A stretch of DNA of 14,393 nt from an uncultured Eubacteriales bacterium (lineage in GTDB: Bacteria; Bacillota; Clostridia; Oscillospirales; Oscillospiraceae), in assembly GCA_902477055.1 (NCBI GenBank), contig CABSFY010000058.1:1-14393 (forward strand). Direction: 5' to 3'. The position numbers were made by a program, and so were the translations under genes. How positions within the stretch are numbered: position 1 is the stretch's first letter; the number at the start of each line of letters is the position of its first letter. The notes under the pieces are model-generated. The model had not been told where the DNA came from and made no database searches. It saw only the letters and a list, made by a program, of their open reading frames with translations. Of the stretch, positions 6,225 through 12,328 are shown piece after piece.

Positions 6225-6331
6225 GTCATTGCGAGGAGCGAAGCGACGTGGCAATCCGCAACCCCGTTCTCTTGCCGTTTCGCAACTGTCTGCACGAGGT
6301 TGCCGCGGCCCCTTCAGGACCTCGCAATGAC
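6225..6331. mobile_element. MITE-like element with 12-bp inverted ends
   Basis: The ends GTCATTGCGAGG (6225-6236) and CCTCGCAATGAC (6320-6331) are exact inverted copies enclosing about 83 bp with no gene. The left end continues AGCGAAGCGACGTGGCAATCC, a sequence I recall as a common dispersed repeat in anaerobic bacteria; the right end carries a weaker version with GGTTGCC. No target-site duplication is evident. It lies in the convergent gap between the carboxypeptidase and the GH13 gene and could act as a hairpin at both transcript ends. Confidence 0.7.
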
Positions 6332-6357
6332 ACTTGGGGCAGGCTTTCGTGGATACT

Positions 6358-7632
6358 TTATAGGATGATAACGCTTTCCGAAACATCCGCCTTGCCGTCC
6401 TTGACGGTGAGGGGAGCGCCGCCGAGGGCATTTTCATATTCCCCGTCGGCCAGCGGGACGGTAATCGTGCCGGGCGTTCCGTTCAGCGGGAACAGGCCGA
6501 CGGCTTTGCCGGACGGGCCGGTGTAGTCTGCGCAGACGAGGCCCTGTGCGTCGTCGGTGTCGATGTGGAACACCGCGCCGGTCGGGAGCTGCTGCTTGAC
6601 CTCCCAGAGCTTGCGCAGGTAGGCGCTGATGTCCTTGCCGCCGCGCCAGTCGATCGGCTCACGCTCAAACAGCGACGGCGTGTGCGTCGCGCAGACCTCC
6701 TGCCCGGCGTAGAGCAGTGTCGTACCCTTCATGAAATAGCTCAGCGCCGTCCATGCCAGCAGCGATGCTTCGTTTGGAAAGCGTGCGGCGGCGCGGGATT
6801 GGTCGTGGTTTTCCAGACAGCGCAGCTTGTTGTACTCTGCGCGGAAGCTCAGCTCCTGATAGTTGACCGCGCTGAAATACCGGCTCAGCGGTGCGCGGCC
6901 CTCGGTGCTGTCCTCGTACTCCGGCCAGAGGTCGTAGGGGTAGAGAATGTCGAACGCGTCAAACAGCTCCGTGTCCGTTGCGGCATAGAAGCCCTGCTCG
7001 CGGAAGGCGCGGATGTGCGCCAGATGGACGCTCTCGCCCAGCCAGATCGCGCCCGGATGCACCTTTTCGACCGCTCTCCGCGCTGCCAGCCAGAATTCGA
7101 CCGGCACGGTGCTTGCCACGTCGCAGCGGAAGCCGTCCACGATTCCGGCCCAGAAGCACAGCGATTCGATCTGGTACTTCCAAAGCTCGCGGTTGGAGTA
7201 GTCCAGATCGACCACGTCCGTCCAGTCGCCGACCTTGTTGCCGCGATGGCCGTCGGGCTTGTGGTAGAAAAACTCCGGATGCTCCCGCACCAGCGTCGAA
7301 TCCGGCGAGGTGTGATTATACACGACATCGATGATGCACCTCATCCCGCGCTTGTGAATCTCGTCCACAAGCTGCCGGAAGTCGTCCATCGTGCCATATT
7401 CCGGGTTAACCGTGCGGTAGTCGCGGTTGGCGTACGGGCAGCCGAGGGAACCTTTTTTGTTTTCCACGCCGATCGGATGGATAGGCATCAGCCAGAGAAT
7501 GTCCGTCCCCAGCGCACGGATGCGGTCGAGGTCGGGAATTACCGCCTGAAACGTCCCCTCCGCCGTGTGGCTACGGACGTAAAGCTCATAAATCACGCTT
7601 TTTCTCAGGGAAGCATCGGTCGTCAGTGCCAT
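6358..7632 (-). CDS. GH13 alpha-amylase-family glycosidase, probably cytoplasmic
   Basis: Predicted to hydrolyse or rearrange alpha-glucans such as maltodextrins or alpha-glucosides inside the cell, as there is no signal peptide. The 424-residue product shows the four GH13 regions: I, DVVYNH (102-107); II, GFRCD (167-171) with nucleophile D171; III, LGES with acid/base E200; IV, ENHD (274-277) with D277. The (beta/alpha)8 barrel starts almost at residue 10, so there is no N-terminal starch-binding module, and only a short C-terminal beta domain follows (about 345-424). AGGAGG lies eight bases before the ATG (complement of 7641-7646). It is the second gene after a 42-codon frame. Exact specificity cannot be told from motifs. 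Confidence 0.92.
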   Translation of the reverse strand: MALTTDASLRKSVIYELYVRSHTAEGTFQAVIPDLDRIRALGTDILWLMPIHPIGVENKKGSLGCPYANRDYRTVNPEYGTMDDFRQLVDEIHKRGMRCIIDVVYNHTSPDSTLVREHPEFFYHKPDGHRGNKVGDWTDVVDLDYSNRELWKYQIESLCFWAGIVDGFRCDVASTVPVEFWLAARRAVEKVHPGAIWLGESVHLAHIRAFREQGFYAATDTELFDAFDILYPYDLWPEYEDSTEGRAPLSRYFSAVNYQELSFRAEYNKLRCLENHDQSRAAARFPNEASLLAWTALSYFMKGTTLLYAGQEVCATHTPSLFEREPIDWRGGKDISAYLRKLWEVKQQLPTGAVFHIDTDDAQGLVCADYTGPSGKAVGLFPLNGTPGTITVPLADGEYENALGGAPLTVKDGKADVSESVIIL

Positions 7633-7647
7633 GTTTGTTACCTCCTG

Positions 7648-7776
7648 TTATTTCTTCGCGGCGGTCTTCGCCGTGATTTCTTTGCAGCGTCCCATGCGGC
7701 AGCAGAAGCTCCGCAGGCCGATGAACAGCGTCCAGAACAACAGCCAGCGCCGCGCGATTGGATACCGTGATTTCAT
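7648..7776 (-). CDS. Small unrecognised 42-residue membrane or cationic protein
   Basis: The minus strand has ATG at 7776, GGAGGGG ten bases upstream (7787-7793) and TAA at 7650-7648, encoding 42 residues. The stop lies 15 bp before the GH13 start, whose own AGGAGG falls in that gap, so the two are probably co-transcribed. The product begins MKSRYPIARRWLLFWTLFIG: a basic N-terminus and one short hydrophobic stretch (about 11-20). A cysteine-rich patch CCRMGRC (25-31) and a lysine-rich tail follow. I do not recognise a family. It may be a small membrane protein, a truncated remnant of a longer membrane protein, or a leader whose translation affects the GH13 gene. Confidence 0.55.
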   Translation of the reverse strand: MKSRYPIARRWLLFWTLFIGLRSFCCRMGRCKEITAKTAAKK

Positions 7777-7823
7777 AAAAAATCTTCCCCTCCAGACGCG
7801 CCGAGGCCCTGCCTATTTGCCAC

Positions 7824-7852
7824 ATTATAGCATATAAATCCAAGAAGCGCAA
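7824..7852 (-). promoter_or_regulatory. Promoter of the small ORF-GH13 unit
   Basis: On the minus strand TTGCGC (7852-7847) is separated by 17 bp from TATAAT (7829-7824), which is preceded by TGC as an extended -10. It lies about 50 bp before the 42-codon frame and 190 bp before the GH13 start. Confidence 0.8.
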
Positions 7853-8062
7853 GCCCCGCCGGGAAATTCACAAGAATGCACAGCTTCCCGCCGCGATATC
7901 GCGCGTCGATCGACCCGTGCAGCTGCTCGGCCAACAGCTTCTCGCCGGAGCGGCCCGTCGGCATCAGGGCGGGCTGAGCCAGACCGCGCCGTTTTGTAAG
8001 GGGAGGGGAGTGCTTCGACATACAAAATTGCGTTTTGACTTTTTAAGGGCATAAATTGGGGA
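7853..8062. other. Divergent intergenic region without a convincing gene
   Basis: Between the two divergent promoters lie about 210 bases. They include two self-complementary sites, CGCGATATCGCG (7892-7903) and GTCGATCGAC (7905-7914), almost adjacent. An 82-codon open frame on the minus strand (8021-7773) crosses this stretch, but it runs through the strong GH13-side promoter, lacks a clear ribosome binding site and has no recognisable domain, so I do not call it. The paired palindromes could be operators or leftovers of a repeat. Confidence 0.5.
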
Positions 8063-8091
8063 TTGCAAGTTACCATACTTTATGATATACT
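8063..8091 (+). promoter_or_regulatory. Promoter of the membrane-protein pair
   Basis: TTGCAA (8063-8068), a 17-bp spacer and TATACT (8086-8091) with an upstream TGA extended -10 lie 35 bp before the first start codon. Confidence 0.8.
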
Positions 8092-8126
8092 AAAAAGGAT
8101 TCCATTCTTCTGCGGAGGGTGCCGCG

Positions 8127-9149
8127 ATGACAAAAAAGCGTGCGCTCTGGCTGGGCGTTTTTCTCGGATTGACGGTCGTAACGATCGTGATTCAGACCAC
8201 AAGTCAGGGCTTTTCCTTTGCCGGCTTTTTGCGATGCTGGAAAAATTCAAATAGCCTTCTGCTGCTGGCGGCATTTGCCGCGATGTTGGGCATCATTTGC
8301 TGCGAGGGTGAGAGTCTGCGGATGATCTGTGGCCATCTCGGCTACCGCCGCCCGTTCCATCATGGGTTGGTGTTTTGCGCGGCGGACCTGTTCTTCTCGG
8401 CGATTACGCCGTCCTCCTCCGGAGGGCAGCCCGTGTCGGCGTATTGTATGTATACCGACGAGATCCCGATGGAGGTCGCTTCCGTGGCGCTGCTGCTGAA
8501 TCTGATTATGTATGAGGCGGCGCTGTTTCTGGTAACGCTGGTGTGCGTGCTGCTCAAACCAATGCTGTTTCTGACCTTCCCGACGGGCGCGAAGGTGTTC
8601 GTGCTGGCGGGCGCGGTCATTCAAGGCGCACTGGCGGTTCTGCTGATTTTGCTGCTGTTCCGGCCGAAGCTGGTCTATACCGTAGCAAACGCCTTTATTT
8701 CGCTCTTTTCGCGTATCCGCCTGCTGCATAACGCGCAGGAGAAGCGCGAACGGCTGACACTTTGGATCGAACGCTACGACAAATGCGCCCATTCCGTGCG
8801 CGGCAATGCGCCGATGATGTTCAAGTCGCTGGCGTTCAACGTCGGGCAGCGTGTTTGTATGCTGCTCGTTGCGGCTCTGGTGTTCCTCGCGCTCGGCGGC
8901 CCGCCGCAAAAGGCGCTGAGCGTGCTCATCGGCCAGAGCTATGTCTACCTCGGCTCGAACGCTGTGCCGCTGCCCGGTGCGGTGGGCGCAGCGGACTGGC
9001 TGTTTGTGTCGATCTGCGGCGAATTTTTCCCGGACCCGGTGAGCTTCAACCTGCTCTCACGCGGCATCTCGTTTTACTGCAACGTGGCGATCTGCGGCCT
9101 GCTGACGTGGGTCTGGCTGCTGCACCATAAAAAGACAAAAACCGCCTGA
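8127..9149 (+). CDS. Flippase-like integral membrane protein (LPG synthase TM-domain / UPF0104 family)
   Basis: The 340-residue protein consists of about eight hydrophobic segments and matches the transmembrane domain that MprF-type lysyl-phosphatidylglycerol synthases use to flip lipids, without the cytosolic aminoacyl-transferase domain. The two family signatures are present: TPSSSGGQP (94-102), and PLPGAVGAAD (281-290), whose last residue is Asp where Glu is more usual. Stand-alone members are suspected to move lipids or lipid-linked molecules, but the substrate is unknown. GGAGGG at 8114-8119 precedes ATG by seven bases. A second membrane protein gene follows after 20 bp in the same transcript. 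Confidence 0.85.
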   Translation: MTKKRALWLGVFLGLTVVTIVIQTTSQGFSFAGFLRCWKNSNSLLLLAAFAAMLGIICCEGESLRMICGHLGYRRPFHHGLVFCAADLFFSAITPSSSGGQPVSAYCMYTDEIPMEVASVALLLNLIMYEAALFLVTLVCVLLKPMLFLTFPTGAKVFVLAGAVIQGALAVLLILLLFRPKLVYTVANAFISLFSRIRLLHNAQEKRERLTLWIERYDKCAHSVRGNAPMMFKSLAFNVGQRVCMLLVAALVFLALGGPPQKALSVLIGQSYVYLGSNAVPLPGAVGAADWLFVSICGEFFPDPVSFNLLSRGISFYCNVAICGLLTWVWLLHHKKTKTA

Positions 9150-9169
9150 ATTCTGCCGGAGGTGCGCCT

Positions 9170-9901
9170 ATGAACATCCTTTTGAAGCTCGCGTATCTGT
9201 TCTTTGTCGGTTCGGTCCTCGGCTGGTGCATCGAGGTTATTTTCCGCCGCTTTTTTTCTGCGGCCAACCCGGAGCGAAAGTGGATCAACCCCGGCTTCTG
9301 CACCGGCCCGTACCTTCCGCTCTACGGCAGCGGCCTGTGCATTTTGTATCTGGTCGCCTCGCTGGAGGAGCGGCCGCTGCTGGCAGACCCGGTCGGCAAT
9401 AAAATTCTCGTCATCGTGCTGATGGCCGTCCTCATGACGCTCATCGAGTATATCTCCGGTATGCTCTCGCTGAAGTTGAACAAGGTCCGCCTCTGGGACT
9501 ACACGAACCAGTGGGGCAACATCGAGGGTGTCATCTGCCCGAAATTTTCGCTGATCTGGGGCCTGTGCGGCGCGGCGTACGACTTTTTGATCCATCCGTA
9601 CATCAAGAATTCCCTTGTCTGGCTGAGCGAAAACCTTGCATTTTCGTTCTTTATCGGCGTATTTTTCGGCGTGTTCATCATCGACGTGGCGCATTCGCTG
9701 CAAGTCGTCACCAAGCTCAAGCACTTTGCCGACGAAAACGACGTCATTCTGCGTTACGAGCATATTAAGGCGCAGATCCGCCGCAGCCATGAGCAGCGAG
9801 CCGAGAAATACCATTTCTTCCGCCCCTTCTCCTCCAGCCGCCCCCTGCCGGAGCTGCTGCGTGAGCTGCGCGACTCGCTGGAACAGCGAAAGAAAAAGTA
9901 A
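9170..9901 (+). CDS. CmpB-like membrane protein (PF06541, putative ABC transporter type IV)
   Basis: A 243-residue protein with about five hydrophobic segments in its first 180 residues and a charged, probably cytosolic tail (about 181-243) ending in KKK. The motifs GWCIEV (18-23), RKWINPGFCTGPYLPLYG (36-53), an E-x-x-SG site (93-97) and LWDY (108-111) are those of the CmpB-like family of Bacillota. That name implies a transporter, but no function is established to my knowledge. GGAGGT lies six bases before ATG, and the 20-bp gap to the upstream flippase-like gene points to co-expression. A terminator follows. Confidence 0.82.
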   Translation: MNILLKLAYLFFVGSVLGWCIEVIFRRFFSAANPERKWINPGFCTGPYLPLYGSGLCILYLVASLEERPLLADPVGNKILVIVLMAVLMTLIEYISGMLSLKLNKVRLWDYTNQWGNIEGVICPKFSLIWGLCGAAYDFLIHPYIKNSLVWLSENLAFSFFIGVFFGVFIIDVAHSLQVVTKLKHFADENDVILRYEHIKAQIRRSHEQRAEKYHFFRPFSSSRPLPELLRELRDSLEQRKKK

Positions 9902-9917
9902 TATTGTAGTTAGCCAA

Positions 9918-9960
9918 GTCCCTCCGACCCGCAGATGCCGGGCCGGAGGGGTTTTCTTTT
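9918..9960 (+). terminator. Terminator of the membrane-protein pair
   Basis: A stem of CCCTCCG (9920-9926) with CGGAGGG (9944-9950), extended inward by CCC/GGG across an A-C mismatch, is followed by GTTTTCTTTT. Confidence 0.85.
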
Positions 9961-9971
9961 GAAATCTTCCA

Positions 9972-9987
9972 AAATTGTTTACAATTT
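9972..9987. promoter_or_regulatory. Palindrome upstream of the marR promoter, possible operator
   Basis: AAATTGT-TT-ACAATTT is a 16-bp interrupted palindrome six bases upstream of the -35 of the MarR-ABC operon. The A/T-rich TTG/CAA half-sites resemble those at 10019-10049, so the same regulator may bind both. Confidence 0.5.
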
Positions 9988-9992
9988 AGTCA

Positions 9993-10021
9993 TTGACTTT
10001 GCGGCGAAGAAGCCTTAGAAT
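9993..10021 (+). promoter_or_regulatory. Promoter of the MarR-ABC exporter operon
   Basis: TTGACT (9993-9998), a 17-bp spacer and TAGAAT (10016-10021) each match consensus at five of six bases. Transcription should start near 10028, inside the inverted repeat at 10019-10035. Confidence 0.85.
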
Positions 10022-10049
10022 TGAAACGTTCAATTTTGGAATAATTGAA
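10019..10049. promoter_or_regulatory. Probable MarR operator with three alternating half-sites
   Basis: AATTGAA (10019-10025), TTCAATT (10029-10035) and AATTGAA (10043-10049) are successive half-sites in alternating orientation. They give two overlapping perfect inverted repeats that share the central half-site. The first overlaps the -10 and start point, the last abuts the ribosome binding site. The position suits repression by the MarR protein encoded just downstream. Confidence 0.7.
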
Positions 10050-10063
10050 AGGAAGCAACACGA

Positions 10064-10564
10064 ATGGAAGGACCGCAGATGGCGAGCTTCGCCAAAAAAT
10101 TTACGCGCGTATATAATACGATGATGCAGCCGCTGTGCGAGGAGCTGAATATGCCGGAAACGGCGGTGGATATTCTGATGTATTTCGCGAACAATCCGGA
10201 TATGAACACGGCGCGCGATGCCTGCCGCTTCAAGTTTTTGAAATCCGGCATTGTGTCGTTCCACATCGACCGGATGGTGAACGAGGGTCTGCTCGAACGC
10301 CGGGCCGAGCCGGGGGACCGCCGGGTCTGCCGCCTGGTCTGCACGGAAAAGGCCGCGCCGATCATTGAAAAGGGCCGCGCGCTGCAAATGCAGTTCGGCC
10401 GTGCGATCACCGCCGGGCTGGACGAGGCGACGATGGAAACGCTGAAATTTTCCATGCAAACGGTCAACAATAATCTGGAGCGGCTGCTGCACGAGCAGTG
10501 TGCGGCTGCGGGCCAGCGCCCGGTGGGCGCAGACCGGAAGGAAACGGAGGAAGGTTCATGTTAA
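10064..10564 (+). CDS. MarR-family transcriptional regulator
   Basis: A 166-residue protein with a winged helix-turn-helix. The recognition helix is about 58-75 (FLKSGIVSFHIDRMVNEGLLERR), the beta-wing about 80-93 (RAEPGDRRVCRLVCT), and the flanking helices form the dimer interface. It probably represses its own operon through the inverted repeats over its promoter, releasing DNA when a toxic compound binds. The start at 10064 has AAAGGA ten bases upstream; an in-frame ATG at 10079 is an alternative. The gene ends seven bases inside the first ABC gene (ATGTTAA overlap). The last 20 residues, polar and Gly/Glu-rich, look like an extension created by this overlap rather than part of the fold. 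Confidence 0.88.
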   Translation: MEGPQMASFAKKFTRVYNTMMQPLCEELNMPETAVDILMYFANNPDMNTARDACRFKFLKSGIVSFHIDRMVNEGLLERRAEPGDRRVCRLVCTEKAAPIIEKGRALQMQFGRAITAGLDEATMETLKFSMQTVNNNLERLLHEQCAAAGQRPVGADRKETEEGSC

Positions 10565-12315
10565 AACTACTCAGAAGAATGAGAAAGCGCGAGGTATGGA
10601 TGGCCGTGCTTTGCGCTGTGCTGGTGCTGGGGCAGATCTATTTTGAGCTGACTCTGCCGGACTACATGAAGGAGCTGACGAGCCTGATTACGGCGCAGGG
10701 CAGCCAAACGTCGGATATCCTTCACGTCGGTCTGAAAATGCTTGGCTGTACGTTCGCCAGCGCGATCCTGGCCGTCGGCTGTGGCTTTCTGGCAGCGAAA
10801 ACGGCTGCGGGCTTCAGCTATTCCACGCGCCAGCGCTTATTCTATCATGTGATGGATTTCGGTAAGGAGGAGCTGCAAAATTTCTCCATCCCCAGCCTCA
10901 TCACCCGCACGACCAATGATATTACGCAGCTGCAAATGATTGTCGCCATGGGCCTGCAAATGATGATTAAGGCCCCCATCATGGCCGTCTGGGCCGTGAT
11001 AAAAATCCTCAACAAGAGCTGGGAGCTGTCGCTCGTCACCGGTGCGTTCGTCGTCGTCATCGGCGCGACGGTGCTGACGGTCGTGATGATCTGCGTCCCG
11101 CGCTTCCGCATCGTCCAGCGCCTGACCGATAAGATCAACCGCGTCGCCCGCGAGAACCTGACCGGAATCAACGTCGTTCACGCCTTTAACGCCGAGGAGT
11201 TCCAGAATGTGAAATTCGACGTGCCGAACACGGAAATGATGAACACACAGCTCAAAAACCAGCGCCTCATGTCCGTGATGATGCCGATGCTGGGCCTCGG
11301 TATGAACGGCCTGACACTGGCCATTTACTGGGTCGGCGCGGCGCTCATCAATCAGATCGCAATGTCCGATCTGACGGGCCGTGCGGAGATGTTCAGCGAG
11401 GTCATCGTGTTCAGCACGTATGCAAGCTACGTCGTCATGTCGTTTATGATGATGATTTTGATTTTCATGATGCTCCCGAACGCACAGGTTTCTGCGGAGC
11501 GTATCAACGAAGTCCTCGACTGCCATGTGGACGTGGAAGAGGGCAAGACGACCGACAGCAAGGAAAAAGGTACGGTCGAGTTCCGCAATGTTTCCTTCTG
11601 TTATCCGGGCGCTGCGGAGCAGGAACTGACGAATATCAATTTCCGCGTCGGGCAGGGACAGACCCTTGCCATTATCGGCGCGACCGGCAGCGGCAAGACC
11701 ACGCTCATCAGCCTCATCCCGCGCTTTTACGATGCGACGCAGGGCGAGGTGCTGGTCGATGGCGTGAACGTGAAGGACTATGCCTTCGACGCACTGTATG
11801 ACCGGCTCGGCTATGTGACGCAGAAGGCCGTCCTGTTCTCCGGCAGTATCCGTGAGAACGTGCTCTTTGGCGAAAGCGCCGCGCCCGCAACGGATGAAAC
11901 GGTGAAGGAGGCCATCGACCTGTCGCAGGCGGCGGAATTCGTTGATAAGCTCTCCGAAGGGACGGACTATCACATCGCCCAGCTCGGCCGGAACGTTTCC
12001 GGCGGCCAGAAGCAGCGGCTTTCCATTGCCCGCGCCCTGGCCCGCAAGCCGGAGATTCTGATTTTCGATGACAGCTTCTCCGCGCTGGACTACAGGACAG
12101 ACGCGACGCTCCGTGCCGGACTGGAAAGGCAGCTGCACGACACGACGAAGATCATCGTCGCCCAGCGCATCAGCACCATTCGCCATGCCGACCAGATTCT
12201 CGTTCTCGAACGCGGCGAGATCGCCGGCATCGGCACCCATGAAGAATTGATGAAATCCTGCGCGGTCTACCGCGAAATCGCAACCTCCCAGCTCAGCGCT
12301 GCGGAGCTTGCCTGA
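10558..12315 (+). CDS. ABC half-exporter with degenerate catalytic site (heterodimer subunit A)
   Basis: A 585-residue fusion of an N-terminal six-helix exporter membrane domain and a C-terminal ATPase. It has Walker A GATGSGKTT (374-382), signature VSGGQ (480-484) and Walker B ILIFDD (500-505), where Asp505 replaces the catalytic Glu. The H-loop His is also replaced, by Gln536 in AQRIST. This Asp/Gln combination is known from the degenerate-site subunit of heterodimeric exporters such as TM287/288. Its intact signature would complete the active site of the next gene's product. The pump probably exports drugs, lipids or peptides; the substrate is unknown. GGAGGA at 10546-10551 precedes ATG 10558, which overlaps the marR stop, so translation is likely coupled. 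Confidence 0.93.
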   Translation: MLKLLRRMRKREVWMAVLCAVLVLGQIYFELTLPDYMKELTSLITAQGSQTSDILHVGLKMLGCTFASAILAVGCGFLAAKTAAGFSYSTRQRLFYHVMDFGKEELQNFSIPSLITRTTNDITQLQMIVAMGLQMMIKAPIMAVWAVIKILNKSWELSLVTGAFVVVIGATVLTVVMICVPRFRIVQRLTDKINRVARENLTGINVVHAFNAEEFQNVKFDVPNTEMMNTQLKNQRLMSVMMPMLGLGMNGLTLAIYWVGAALINQIAMSDLTGRAEMFSEVIVFSTYASYVVMSFMMMILIFMMLPNAQVSAERINEVLDCHVDVEEGKTTDSKEKGTVEFRNVSFCYPGAAEQELTNINFRVGQGQTLAIIGATGSGKTTLISLIPRFYDATQGEVLVDGVNVKDYAFDALYDRLGYVTQKAVLFSGSIRENVLFGESAAPATDETVKEAIDLSQAAEFVDKLSEGTDYHIAQLGRNVSGGQKQRLSIARALARKPEILIFDDSFSALDYRTDATLRAGLERQLHDTTKIIVAQRISTIRHADQILVLERGEIAGIGTHEELMKSCAVYREIATSQLSAAELA

Positions 12316-12328
12316 AGGAGGCGAGCTT

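Noticed and set aside
6565..7770. 401-codon plus-strand frame opposite the GH13 gene
   Set aside because: The minus strand has all four GH13 catalytic regions and a good ribosome binding site; the plus frame has neither.
7773..8021. 82-codon minus-strand frame in the divergent intergenic region
   Set aside because: Its 3' part overlaps the strong promoter and the ribosome binding site of the next small gene, it has no clear ribosome binding site of its own, and no domain is recognisable.
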